Positions 15,878 through 24,214 of a DNA stretch of 39,561 nt are shown one piece after another. The notes beneath the pieces are model-generated. The model saw nothing but the letters and a program-made list of their open reading frames with translations. It did no database searches and was not told where the DNA came from. The DNA comes from JBOGZD01 sp050697155 (lineage in GTDB: Bacteria; Actinomycetota; Thermoleophilia; Solirubrobacterales; 70-9), in the NCBI GenBank assembly GCA_050697155.1, contig JBOGZD010000009.1, positions 1-39,561 on the forward strand, in the 5' to 3' direction. The stretch's first letter is position 1. Each line of letters starts with the position of its first letter. A program made the position numbers and the translations under genes.

Positions 15878-15883
15878 AGGGTA
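15878..15883 (-). promoter_or_regulatory. -10 box of infA (putative)
   Basis: TACCCT on the minus strand, ten bases before the ATG at 15867. The same hexamer stands before the desaturase and glmS genes. Confidence 0.4.
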
Positions 15884-15910
15884 GCGGCTCGCGTGCGTGC
15901 CGGAGTGCGC

Positions 15911-16687
15911 TCAGCGCCCCTCGAACGTCGCCTTGCCCGGGCCCTCGGCGAGGAAGCTGCGGACGGCGTTTCGGAGGTCCTCGGTCGCGAACAGGCCGGC
16001 GAACTGGCCCGGCGTGACCTCGTCGGCGCCGTCGACGCCGCCCTCGAGGTAGGCGCGGACGATGCGCTTGGTCGCCGCGTGAGCCCTGGTCGGCCCCTCG
16101 GCGAGGCGGTGCGCGAAGCGCATGCCCTTCTCGTGCACCTCGCCGTCGTCGACCACGCGGTTGACCACGCCCCAACCCGCGAGCGTCTCGGCGTCGTAGA
16201 GCCCCCCGGTCATGACGAACTCGCGCGCCCGCGCGGGACCGGCCCGCTCGGCCATCCGCTGGGTGCCGCCGGCACCCGGGGTGAGGCCGACGACGGCCTC
16301 GACCAGCCCGAACCTCGACGAGCGCTCGGCCCAGATCAGATCGCAGCCGAGGGCGACCTCGAGCCCCGCGGTGAGGCAGAGGCCGTGGACGAGCGCCAGG
16401 GTGGGGATCTCGAGCGCCTCGAGCCTGCGCACGGCGTCGATCAACGGCTGCGCGAACTCGCCCGCCCGCTCGGGGCCCGCGTCGACGACGCGCTGGAAGG
16501 AGTTCACGTCGACGCCGCCGGTGAAGATGTCGCCCTCGGCGCGCCAGACCAGCGCCCGGGCGTCGGAGCCCTCCACCTCGTCGATCCCGGCGACGAGCTC
16601 GTCGAAGGCCTCGTCGCCGAACAGGTTCAGCGGTGCGTTGGACAGCACCAGCTGCGCGACCGGCCCGTCGCGCTCGAGCCGGATCAC
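15911..16687 (-). CDS. enoyl-CoA hydratase/isomerase family protein
   Basis: A 258-residue crotonase-fold protein. The two catalytic glutamates of hydratases are present: Glu110 in HGLCLTAGLEVALGCD and Glu130 in FGLVEAVVGLTPGAGGTQR. The oxyanion-hole strand is WRAEGDIFTGGVD, where the usual AGAD is altered to TGGVD. It probably hydrates or isomerises an enoyl-CoA, though the crotonase fold covers many reactions. The GTG start overlaps the stop of the upstream HIT gene by four bases (GTGA), so the two form an operon. Confidence 0.9.
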   Translation of the reverse strand: MIRLERDGPVAQLVLSNAPLNLFGDEAFDELVAGIDEVEGSDARALVWRAEGDIFTGGVDVNSFQRVVDAGPERAGEFAQPLIDAVRRLEALEIPTLALVHGLCLTAGLEVALGCDLIWAERSSRFGLVEAVVGLTPGAGGTQRMAERAGPARAREFVMTGGLYDAETLAGWGVVNRVVDDGEVHEKGMRFAHRLAEGPTRAHAATKRIVRAYLEGGVDGADEVTPGQFAGLFATEDLRNAVRSFLAEGPGKATFEGR

Positions 16688-17094
16688 GCCTCGCCCCGGA
16701 TGCGCTCGGCGATCGCCGCGATCTCCTCGGGCTCCGCGCCGCGTGGGATCCAGGGGAGCTTCAGCGGGTCGTCGTCGTAGCGGGGGATGACGTGGAGGTG
16801 GTAGTGAAAGACGGTCTGCCAGGCGGCCGGGCGGCAGGCATTGAGGATGTTGTAGCCGGCGGGCTCGAGCGCCGCCTCGATCCGCTGCGCCAGCCGCCGC
16901 GCCGCGACCATCGTCCGCCCGAGGTGCTCGTCCGAGGCGTCGAGCAGGTCGCTGACGTGCTCCCGGGGCACCACCAGCGCGTGGCCCCTGGTCGCGGGGT
17001 TGATGTCCATGAACGAGACCGTGTGCTCGTCTGAGTCGACGATCTGGGCCGGCATCTCGCCGGCGACGATCCCGCAGAAGATGCAGTCGGGCAT
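16684..17094 (-). CDS. HIT family (histidine triad) nucleotide-binding protein
   Basis: A 136-residue protein starting MPDCIFCGIVAGEMPAQIV, the typical Hint/HIT N-terminus with two Cys (positions 4 and 7). The histidine triad is His97, His99 and His101 in FHYHLHVIPR. Family members hydrolyse nucleoside phosphoramidates or dinucleoside polyphosphates. An in-frame extension to 17250 exists, but ATG 17094 fits the family N-terminus and has TAGATT eight bases upstream. It is the first gene of a two-gene operon with the enoyl-CoA hydratase-like gene. Confidence 0.93.
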   Translation of the reverse strand: MPDCIFCGIVAGEMPAQIVDSDEHTVSFMDINPATRGHALVVPREHVSDLLDASDEHLGRTMVAARRLAQRIEAALEPAGYNILNACRPAAWQTVFHYHLHVIPRYDDDPLKLPWIPRGAEPEEIAAIAERIRGEA

Positions 17095-17102
17095 GGGCGG
17101 GA

Positions 17103-17108
17103 AATCTA
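17103..17108 (-). promoter_or_regulatory. -10 box of the HIT gene (putative)
   Basis: TAGATT on the minus strand, eight bases before the ATG at 17094. It supports the short form of the HIT protein. Confidence 0.42.
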
Positions 17109-17200
17109 GAAGCTCCGCGAACCAGCCGGCACCCGGAGGAATCGGAGCAAAGCTCGGATCACCGTTCGCCTCCGGCTCACTGTGAGGATGCCGGCGGCCT

Positions 17201-18661
17201 TCATTCGGAATCGGGCTCGGCGAGGAGGCGGCGACCCAGGGCGATCGCATCGCCGGGGGTGGTGACGTCGCCGGTGAACACGGCTGCCTCGATCTCGTCG
17301 AGCAGGCGGCCGAGCCGGGGGCCGGGCTCGATTCCGAGCGCGGCGGCGAGCTCGTCGCCGGGGAGCGGCGCGGACGGGGCGCCGTCGCGGATCCAGCCGA
17401 GTGCCTCGGCGATCACCTCGCGGGCCAGCGCCAGGTGTGCCTCGATCGCCTCGGGGCGGACGCGCTCGCTGCGGGTGGCGAGCCGGTCGGCGACCGTGAA
17501 CAGGGTGACGTCGACGGGGTCGGGCTCGGTCGCCCGCAGGTAGTCGAACAGGTCGCGGCGCGAGAGTGGGCGGCGGTGGACGAGGAACCCGAGCGTCAGA
17601 TGGTGCAGGGTGAGGTTGGCGAGGTAATCCGACAGGCGGCGGGACGTGCGCAGGCGCACGCAGAGCTCGCGGATGATCCGCGCCCCGACGCGGTCGTGGC
17701 CGAGGAACATCACCCGGCCCTCTTCGCTCACCGTCCGGGTCTCCGCCTTGCCGAAGTCGTGGAAGAGCGCCACGAAGCGCAGGGCGCCGCCCCGGGTGAG
17801 CTCGTCGGCGAGCGGCGCGGCGAGCAGGTCCGCGACCGCGCCGGCGCTCTCGCCGGTGTAGGCGGGAAGGTCGTGCTCGACCTCGAGCAGTCGCCGCAGC
17901 ACCTCGATCGTGTGCCCGTGGGCGTCGAGGTGGTGGTAAGGGGTCTGCTCGATACCGCGCAGGGCCTCGAGCTCGGGCAGCACCGCGGCGGTGGCGTCGA
18001 GCTCGTCGAGCAGCTCGAGCCCCCGCAGCGGCTCGGTCCCGGCGACCAGCAGGCGCAGCTCGGCGAACTGGCGCTCGCCGGCGGGCTCGCCGGCGCGCGA
18101 GCGCAGCGCGCGGGCGGCCTGCGCGGTCTCGGCATCGAGGGCGAAGCCGAGCGCTGCCGCGAGCCGCGCCGCACGCAGGATCCGCAGAGGGTCATCGGCG
18201 AAGCTGGTCGACGACGCCTGGCGCAGGACCGCCGCGTCGAGGTCGCGCAGGCCCCCGGTGGGGTCGATCGGCACCGCCGTCGGATCGCGGAGCGGGACGG
18301 CGATCGCGTTGGCGGTGAAGTCGCGCCGCGCCAGATCCGCCTCGATCCGATCGCCCCGCAGCCGGGTAACGTCGATGTGCCAGTCGTTCCCCGGGCCGAG
18401 CACGCGCCAGGTCTCGAACTGGGCCGAGAGCTCGAACGCCGGCCCCCGGGCGGCGGCCGCGAGCTTGGCGGCGAGGTCCGCCGGCTCGGCCGCGACCGCG
18501 AGGTCGACGTCGACCACCGGCCGGCCGAGCACCGCATCGCGGACCGCGCCCCCGACGATCCACGCCTCGTCGGCGCCGTCGAGGGCCGTCGTCGCGCAGC
18601 GAACCGCCGGCGCGGCCCCGAGCGCGTCCCCTAGTGCCGCCCCGCCCGCCACCCCGCTCAC
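17201..18661 (-). CDS. tRNA nucleotidyltransferase/poly(A) polymerase family protein with HD domain
   Basis: A 486-residue class II nucleotidyltransferase. The head has IVGGAVRDAVLGRPVVDVDLAV (the G-G-x-V-R-D motif followed by the metal-binding DVD), then LARRDFTANAIAVPL and the neck DDPLRILRAARLAAALGF. The C-terminal half is an HD domain with HHLDAHGHTIEVL, ALFHDFGKAETR and LTLHHLTLGFL. Proteins of this layout add CCA, or only A or CC, to tRNA 3' ends; the exact specificity cannot be read here. The GTG overlaps the alr stop by four bases, giving the order acpS-nnr-alr-this gene. Confidence 0.88.
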   Translation of the reverse strand: MSGVAGGAALGDALGAAPAVRCATTALDGADEAWIVGGAVRDAVLGRPVVDVDLAVAAEPADLAAKLAAAARGPAFELSAQFETWRVLGPGNDWHIDVTRLRGDRIEADLARRDFTANAIAVPLRDPTAVPIDPTGGLRDLDAAVLRQASSTSFADDPLRILRAARLAAALGFALDAETAQAARALRSRAGEPAGERQFAELRLLVAGTEPLRGLELLDELDATAAVLPELEALRGIEQTPYHHLDAHGHTIEVLRRLLEVEHDLPAYTGESAGAVADLLAAPLADELTRGGALRFVALFHDFGKAETRTVSEEGRVMFLGHDRVGARIIRELCVRLRTSRRLSDYLANLTLHHLTLGFLVHRRPLSRRDLFDYLRATEPDPVDVTLFTVADRLATRSERVRPEAIEAHLALAREVIAEALGWIRDGAPSAPLPGDELAAALGIEPGPRLGRLLDEIEAAVFTGDVTTPGDAIALGRRLLAEPDSE

Positions 18662-19797
18662 CGCCGGTACTCGCGTGGCACCCTGGACGAGATCCCGCAG
18701 GTGACCTCGTAGTTGATCGTCGCCAGCCTGCGGGCGACCTCCTCGGTGAGGATGCGCTCCCCGTCCTGGACGCCGATCAGAACTGCGGCCGCGCCGGGCT
18801 CGATCCCGGGATCGGGCCCGAGGTCGACGGTGATGTTGTCCATCGACACGGTCCCGACCAGCGGATGGCGCCGCCCGCCGACGAGCACGTCGGCGTTGTT
18901 GGTCAGCGCCCTGCGAACGCCGTCGCCGTAGCCGATCGGCAGCACGCCGACGAAGGTGTCGCCGGGGGCGCGCCAGCGCTGTCCGTAGCCGGCGCTCGCT
19001 CCCGGCTCGAAGCGCTTGACGTCGGCGACGTAGGAGTGGAGCTCGAGCGCCGGCTCGAGGCGGCGCGCGAACGGGTCCTCGTGGAAGGGATCGAGCCCGT
19101 ACACGGCGATCCCGCAGCGGACCATGTCGAAGTGGGCCTCGGGCTCGCGCAGCGTGGCGGCGCTGTTCGCGGCGTGCAGCCGAAGCCCCGGATGGCGAGC
19201 GGCGCTCGGGAGCGCGAGGTCACGAAAGCGCTCGAGCTGCTCGTCGAAGAAGCGCGAGCCGGGCTCGTCGGCGGTCGCGAAGTGGGTCCACAGGCCGACC
19301 AGCTCGATCCCGTCCGCGGCCGCCGCCTCGTCGAGCAGCGCCCGGACCGCGTCCGGGTCGCGCTCGCCCAGCCGCCCCATCCCGGTGTCGTACTTGACGT
19401 GCACGCGCACGGGGCTGATTGCGGTCGCGGCCCGCTCGCGCACGAGGTCGAGGAACCCGCGCCGCCAGACAGCGATCTCGGCGCCACATGCGATGGCCAC
19501 GTCGAGCTCGGCGGGGGTGAGGGCTCCCATGACCAGGATCGGCGTCTCGGGCAGCGAGCTGCGAAGCTCGACCGCCTCTGACGCGGCGGCGACGCCGAGC
19601 GAGGTGGCGCCGCCTGAGAGCGCCGCCCGGGCGCAGTCGACCGCCCCGTGGCCATAGCCGTCGGCTTTGACCACCGCGCACAGCTCCGCTTCGCCGAGCT
19701 CGGAGGCAAGCCGCGCGCAGTTGCGCTCGACCGCCCCCAGATCGATCACGGCGACGGCGCGGCTACCCGCCGTGACTCCGCGTTCGGTCGCGCTCAC
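18658..19797 (-). CDS. alr: alanine racemase
   Basis: A 379-residue PLP enzyme that makes D-alanine for peptidoglycan. The PLP lysine is Lys44 in AVVKADGYGHGA and the second catalytic base is Tyr271 in GASAGYGQRW. The C-terminal beta domain contains VGTVSMDNITVDLG and ends GISSRVPREYRR, as in most Alr proteins. The GTG start is preceded by GGAGGAGG and overlaps the nnr stop by four bases. The nnr-alr pair is frequent in bacteria and fits the wall-precursor theme of this window. Confidence 0.96.
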   Translation of the reverse strand: MSATERGVTAGSRAVAVIDLGAVERNCARLASELGEAELCAVVKADGYGHGAVDCARAALSGGATSLGVAAASEAVELRSSLPETPILVMGALTPAELDVAIACGAEIAVWRRGFLDLVRERAATAISPVRVHVKYDTGMGRLGERDPDAVRALLDEAAAADGIELVGLWTHFATADEPGSRFFDEQLERFRDLALPSAARHPGLRLHAANSAATLREPEAHFDMVRCGIAVYGLDPFHEDPFARRLEPALELHSYVADVKRFEPGASAGYGQRWRAPGDTFVGVLPIGYGDGVRRALTNNADVLVGGRRHPLVGTVSMDNITVDLGPDPGIEPGAAAVLIGVQDGERILTEEVARRLATINYEVTCGISSRVPREYRR

Positions 19798-21323
19798 GCC
19801 TCCTCCTCCGGGAGCAGGCCGGCGGGGATGGCCTCGATGACGTCGCTCGCGATCACCGATTCCCCGGCGCCCAGCCGCCCGGCCGCGATCCGCCCGGCGC
19901 GGGCGTGGGCATAGACCGCGGCGCAGCAGGCCCCGAACGGCTCGACCCCGCGCGCCAGCAAGGCCGCGATCACGCCCGCGAGCACGTCGCCGGTGCCGGC
20001 GGTCGCAAGCGCCGGGCTGCCGAGTCCGTTCACGGCCAGCCGCGCGCCGGGCTCGGCGACCAGGGTGTCGTCGCCCTTGAGCACGACGAGCGCCCCGGAC
20101 GCGGCGACCGCCGCGCGCGCAGACTCGAGCCGACGCTCGGCGACCGCGCTCGACTCGCGCCCGAGCAGTCTCCCGAGCTCGCCCGCGTGCGGGGTGAGCA
20201 CGGTGGGCGCCCGCCGCCCGGACAGCGCGTCCAGGTTGCCGGCGAGAGCGTTGAGCCCGTCGGCGTCGATCACCAGCGGCGCCTCGATCCGCCCCACCAG
20301 CGCGCCGACCAGCTCGCGCGCGTCCTCGCCGCGACCCAGCCCCGGCCCGAGCACCACCGCTGCCGCACGCTCGCCCGCTTCGACAATCGCCTCGGCGGCC
20401 CCCGCCGCGAGCGCCCCGCCCGCGCTCGGACAGCCGACCGACATCACCTCGGTCAGCTTCGCCTCGAAGATCGGCTCGAGGTCCTCGGGCACGGCGACCG
20501 TCGCGTACCCAGCCCCGGCGCGGATCGCCCCCGACGACGCCATCGCGACGGCGCCGGTGAGCCCCCGCGACCCGCCGACCACCAGCACCTGCCCGGAGCT
20601 GAACTTGGTCGAGCGCCGATCGCGGCGCGGCGGCAACTCCAACACCCCGGAATCGATCAGCCCCGCGGCGGCACGCTCCGGGGGGCCGTCCGGGATCCCG
20701 ATCGCCGCCACCCGCACCTCTCCCCCGCACCACTTCCCCGGCGCGACCCAATGCCCGAGCTTGGCGCCGTGAAAGGCAACCGTCACCTCCGCCTCGACCG
20801 CAACTCCCTCGACCTCGCCGTTGGCGGCGTTGACGCCCGAGGCGATGTCCGCGGCAACGACCTTCGCCCCGGCCCCATTGATCGCCTCGATCGCCTCCGC
20901 CGCCAGCGACCGCGGCACCCCCTCGAACCCGGTCCCGAAGATCGCATCGACGACCACCCCGGACCCCGCCATCGCATCGCCGACCTCGGCTGGGCCAACT
21001 TCGCGCACCTCCCCCTCGAAGCGCTCCAGATTCGCCGAGGCATCCGCCGACAGCTCATCCCGTGGCCAGAGCAACAGCACCTCGACCTCATGCCCCGTCG
21101 CAGCAAGCTGCCTCGCAGCCACGAGCCCGTCGCCACCGTTGTTTCCTTTCCCACACACCACGCGCGCGGGCCCATCTCCGGCGAGCTCGGAGGCCGCCTC
21201 GGCGACGGCCGTCCCCGCAGCCTCCATCAACTTCAGCGACGGCATCCCTTGCTCCTCGATCGCCCAGGCGTCCACGGCCCGCATCCCCTCGGCATCGAAC
21301 AAGGGCGTCAACCACGTTTCCAC
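19794..21323 (-). CDS. nnr: bifunctional NAD(P)HX epimerase/dehydratase
   Basis: A repair enzyme of about 509 residues that restores hydrated NADH and NADPH. The N-terminal YjeF epimerase domain has MRAVDAWAIEEQGMPSLKLMEAAG and VVCGKGNNGGDGLVAARQL. The C-terminal ribokinase-like dehydratase domain has VLVVGGSRGLTGAVAMAS, VLGPGLGRGEDAR, APLVIDADGLNAL, VLTPHAGELGRLLG, VVLKGDDTLV and the catalytic ATAGTGDVLAG. I set the start at GTG 21323, just before the conserved LTPLFDAEGMRAVD; the frame stays open to 21392, but that would run into a palindromic repeat. It overlaps alr by four bases. Confidence 0.93.
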   Translation of the reverse strand: METWLTPLFDAEGMRAVDAWAIEEQGMPSLKLMEAAGTAVAEAASELAGDGPARVVCGKGNNGGDGLVAARQLAATGHEVEVLLLWPRDELSADASANLERFEGEVREVGPAEVGDAMAGSGVVVDAIFGTGFEGVPRSLAAEAIEAINGAGAKVVAADIASGVNAANGEVEGVAVEAEVTVAFHGAKLGHWVAPGKWCGGEVRVAAIGIPDGPPERAAAGLIDSGVLELPPRRDRRSTKFSSGQVLVVGGSRGLTGAVAMASSGAIRAGAGYATVAVPEDLEPIFEAKLTEVMSVGCPSAGGALAAGAAEAIVEAGERAAAVVLGPGLGRGEDARELVGALVGRIEAPLVIDADGLNALAGNLDALSGRRAPTVLTPHAGELGRLLGRESSAVAERRLESARAAVAASGALVVLKGDDTLVAEPGARLAVNGLGSPALATAGTGDVLAGVIAALLARGVEPFGACCAAVYAHARAGRIAAGRLGAGESVIASDVIEAIPAGLLPEEEA

Positions 21324-21370
21324 GCGGCGGAGCGTAGTCCGAAGCGAGTCCACGGCACTCGCGCGGGTGG

Positions 21371-21433
21371 CACCGGAAAGGGCCCCAACCACCCGCGCGC
21401 GGAGCGCGCGGATGGTTGGGGATTGTTCCGGTG
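21371..21433. repeat. nested palindrome between acpS and nnr
   Basis: The inner arms are 21383-21400 and 21404-21421, 18 bases each with one mismatch and a GGA centre; they begin CCCCAACCA and end TGGTTGGGG, with GCGCGC next to the centre. Outer arms CACCGGAA (21371-21378) and TTCCGGTG (21426-21433) extend the structure to 63 bp. It lies between the acpS stop and the nnr start on the transcribed strand and has no T-run, so it is not a classical terminator. Confidence 0.75.
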
Positions 21434-21462
21434 ACAGGACCCGCGCGCCGACACGGCACGCG

Positions 21463-21846
21463 TCAGGGCGATCGAGCCACCACCACCGCAGCGGCCATCT
21501 CCCGCGAGTGGGTCAGCGAGAGGTCAAGCGAGACCCGCTCCCGCTCCGCAGCCTCCGCGGCCGACCCGTGCAACACAAGCGAGGGCGGCGAGTCCCCACC
21601 CCCGGCAACCTCGACCTCCCGCAACCCGAGCCCCCCGATCCCGAGCGCCTTCAAAGCCGCCTCCTTGGCCGCGAACCGCGCCGCCAGGTGACGTCCAGGC
21701 CGAGCCCGCGCATCGGCGAACTCGAGCTCGCCGGGCCTGAAGATCCGCTCGCGGAGCCGCGGGCGTCGCGCGAGCGCGCGCTCCAGCCGCTCGATCTCGA
21801 TCAGGTCGATGCCGACGCCGGGCGTCCGGGTGTCCACCCGTTGCAC
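21463..21846 (-). CDS. acpS: holo-[acyl-carrier-protein] synthase
   Basis: A protein of about 127 residues that transfers 4'-phosphopantetheine from CoA to acyl carrier protein. The family blocks are GVGIDLIEIERLERAL (metal-binding Asp14), RIFRPGELEFA, and HLAARFAAKEAALKALG with the catalytic Glu. The C-terminus VSLDLSLTHSREMAAAVVVA is also typical. Start GTG 21846 or GTG 21837; both give family length, and a much longer upstream frame has no AcpS-like sequence. It precedes nnr, alr and the nucleotidyltransferase in the same direction, a common bacterial gene order. Confidence 0.95.
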   Translation of the reverse strand: MQRVDTRTPGVGIDLIEIERLERALARRPRLRERIFRPGELEFADARARPGRHLAARFAAKEAALKALGIGGLGLREVEVAGGGDSPPSLVLHGSAAEAAERERVSLDLSLTHSREMAAAVVVARSP

Positions 21847-21887
21847 GCTACACCGGCGCCTCGGGAGGCCCGGGGGCGAGACAGGCT

Positions 21888-22958
21888 CTAACAGCCCGCG
21901 GGAACCGGCTGGCCGAGCTTCGCGGCGACGGCGCAGTACGAGCGCTTCGGTGACAGGTCGCGCCGCAGGAGGCCGAATCCGAGCTCGGCCGGCGGTCGGA
22001 AGGGCGCCGGCGGCGGATCGGCGAGCCTGTGGATGAGGATCGAGCGCACGTCGGGCATCGCGCCGAGGACATCGAGCACGTTCATCAGCCCCTGCTCCTG
22101 CTGTGCCTCGGAGATCGCGCGCGGCCCGGTCATCGACCAGCCGACCTCGGTCACCCATAGCGCTCGCGCGCTTCCCGCCGGGTCTCGCGCGTCCCGCACC
22201 TCCCGCACGTCCCGCAGGTACTTCGAGAGGCCGGAGTTGGGGTGCATCAGCTTCTCCTGGGTGAGGTCGTACCTGGCGGGATACGGATGCATGCTGATGC
22301 CGTCAACGGGTCGAAGCGCCGAGGCGCCGCCCCCCGCGTAGAACCGCGACAGGAAGGTGCGCACGGTCATGCGGCCCAGCAGCACGTTGCGGGCGACGGG
22401 GGCAAGGCCGCCGACGAGCACCGGCATCGATGGATCGACGGTGCCCACCGCCTTCGTGGCGGCTCCGAAGATCTTCGCGTACCAGCGCGGGTCCGGGCCG
22501 AGCAGGGTGTTCCAGTTCGACCTCAGGTTGGGCTCGTTCCAGACCTCGATCGCCACCGAGTCCGGATAGCGGGCGGCGACGTCCGAGACGAACCGTCCCC
22601 AGTCACCGTAGTGGGGCCGGGTGGGCGGGCACGGCGGGGTGAGGCAGAGCAGGTTCGTCCGCCGTGGCGCGTCGTTGACGATCGGCAGCGGGCGCAACCC
22701 GCGGGCCCGCAGGGCGGCGTAGAGCTCGTCGTAGGGCTGCCAGCCGCTGCCGTCGACCGCTCGCCACGAGATCCCGTACCGCACCACTGCCCCGGAGCCG
22801 ACGGCCGCGTGCGTGAGCTCTGCGGTCTCCCCGTCTGTCAGCGACCCCTGCAGCGCGCCGCCCTCGTTGAACCCCAGAAACGCAGGCTCAGCGGCGGCGG
22901 GAGCAGGGAGCAGGAGGGCCACCAGGGCCGGGACAAGCGCAATCGCGGCCCTGAGCAC
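21888..22958 (-). CDS. secreted clan GH-A glycosidase-like protein
   Basis: A 356-residue protein. An N-terminal signal peptide (LVPALVALLLPAPAAAEPA) indicates export. The TIM-barrel landmarks are VVRYGISWRAVD, the acid/base region AIEVWNEPNLRSNW, GISMHPYPARYDL and the putative nucleophile Glu in ALWVTEVGWSMTG. The NEP plus TE(V/I)GW pair is characteristic of clan GH-A families such as GH5 or GH39. Substrate unknown; a wall or extracellular polysaccharide is likely. GTG start without a clear ribosome binding site. It ends 41 bases before acpS begins, in the same direction. Confidence 0.8.
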   Translation of the reverse strand: MLRAAIALVPALVALLLPAPAAAEPAFLGFNEGGALQGSLTDGETAELTHAAVGSGAVVRYGISWRAVDGSGWQPYDELYAALRARGLRPLPIVNDAPRRTNLLCLTPPCPPTRPHYGDWGRFVSDVAARYPDSVAIEVWNEPNLRSNWNTLLGPDPRWYAKIFGAATKAVGTVDPSMPVLVGGLAPVARNVLLGRMTVRTFLSRFYAGGGASALRPVDGISMHPYPARYDLTQEKLMHPNSGLSKYLRDVREVRDARDPAGSARALWVTEVGWSMTGPRAISEAQQEQGLMNVLDVLGAMPDVRSILIHRLADPPPAPFRPPAELGFGLLRRDLSPKRSYCAVAAKLGQPVPAGC

Positions 22959-23019
22959 GGGCCGCCGGATTACCCGCTGAGCGCCGTCTCAAACCCCGTG
23001 CCCTCCACGGCGCCCCCGG

Positions 23020-24198
23020 TCACGTCGCCGCACTCCAATCGAGCGGCAGCTCCTTGAGCGGCCGGGGTCCGAGGCCGCCCGCCGACAACAGGACCACCCG
23101 CAGGATGCGCCCGTCGGCGATCCGCAAGACCCAGGCAAGATCGACGCGCGTGCCGTCGGCGCTGAGTCCGGAGAGCAGGACCGTGGCGAAGGACCGCCCG
23201 GGCCCGACGGTCCAGGACTCGCTGAAGAGCTGCTGCGGGAACAGCGAGCGAGTGAGCGCGGCCAGTGCCTCCCTCGCCTCGTCGCCCTCGGCGCGCAGGT
23301 CGCCATCCCCGCTCCGGACCTCGACCACGAGGCGCTCGTCGGCGAGCTGCTGCAGGGTGGCGAGGTCCGCCCCGCGAAGCGCCCCCGCGAACGCCTCGCC
23401 GACCGCCTTCTCCGAGCCGCTGGGCAGGATGCTCCTGGCCCGGGCCAGGGCTCGACTGGCGACGGCGCGGGCACGGCGGGGCCAGGGCGCGGGTTGCGCC
23501 GGCCCACCCGCGCCGCTGTGGAACTCCGCATAGCGCTGCCCGGCGAGTAGCCGCACACGCTCGCGGAGGTCATCATCGCTCGCGAGCCCGAGCCATTCAA
23601 ACACCTCGTCCATCGCGCCGACCGGATCGGCGACCAGCTGCTCGTAGCCGATCTCGCGATACCGCGGATGATCCCGATAGGTCGTCCGGATCGCCGCCAC
23701 GGCGCCGCTCCGCCACCGGCGCGACGCGGCAGGGGACCGGTCGGGGCTCCACGGTGCGCGGGTCAGGGATCGGGCAACGTGCCCGGGATCACGGACGATG
23801 TGCAGGAACCATCCGTCCGGATAGCACTCGAGCTTGCGGGTGTAGATCAGCTCCGGATTGACCATCGAGGCCGGGGTCTTCTCGACCACGAAGCGGGCCT
23901 TCGGGGCCGTTCGGGACCGCATCTCCTCCAGCACCCCGTCGCAGAGCGCCCGAGCCAGCTCTACGAGCCGCTCCCGCGAGAGGTAGCCCACCAGGTGCGA
24001 GCGATACGGTGGCCGACCGTCGTAGTTGTCGAACAGGGCGCCCACTCCGCGATCGGAGTCGAAAAGGTGTGATTCGGCCCCCACCGCGGCGATCTCGGGA
24101 TGAGCGGCAAGCAGCGCCGTCAACAGCGACGTTCCGCTGCGCGGCGCACCTTCCACGAACAGGACGCGGTCCCGCAGCGGGCCGTCCGCTGCGCTCAA
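23020..24198 (-). CDS. sulfotransferase with C-terminal NTF2-like domain
   Basis: A 392-residue protein. The N-terminal 250 residues match the PAPS-dependent sulfotransferase family: the phosphosulfate loop VEGAPRSGTSLLTALLA (about 15-31), AVGAESHLFD, FVVEKTPA and the 3'-phosphate motif FLHIVRDPGHVARSL. Residues about 265-390 look like an NTF2/SnoaL-type domain (FAGALRGADLATLQQLADE, then DLAWVLRIADGRILRVVLL). The same two-part plan is found at 31590-32822. The start is TTG 24198, chosen because GGAGGAGG precedes it. It lies 16 bases after glmS and is probably its operon partner. The acceptor is probably a glycan or lipid (inference). Confidence 0.82.
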   Translation of the reverse strand: MSAADGPLRDRVLFVEGAPRSGTSLLTALLAAHPEIAAVGAESHLFDSDRGVGALFDNYDGRPPYRSHLVGYLSRERLVELARALCDGVLEEMRSRTAPKARFVVEKTPASMVNPELIYTRKLECYPDGWFLHIVRDPGHVARSLTRAPWSPDRSPAASRRWRSGAVAAIRTTYRDHPRYREIGYEQLVADPVGAMDEVFEWLGLASDDDLRERVRLLAGQRYAEFHSGAGGPAQPAPWPRRARAVASRALARARSILPSGSEKAVGEAFAGALRGADLATLQQLADERLVVEVRSGDGDLRAEGDEAREALAALTRSLFPQQLFSESWTVGPGRSFATVLLSGLSADGTRVDLAWVLRIADGRILRVVLLSAGGLGPRPLKELPLDWSAAT

Positions 24199-24214
24199 GC
24201 AACCACCTCCTCCG

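Noticed and set aside
17095..17250. 52-residue N-terminal extension of the HIT protein
   Set aside because: The extension has no HIT similarity, and the ATG at 17094 begins the conserved DCIFCGIVAGE block.
19798..20751. 318-codon N-terminal extension of alr
   Set aside because: The extension is a shadow of nnr; GTG 19797 has a GGAGGAGG site and gives a normal-length alanine racemase.
21324..21392. Upstream start for nnr
   Set aside because: It would place the start inside the palindromic repeat and add residues unlike the YjeF domain.
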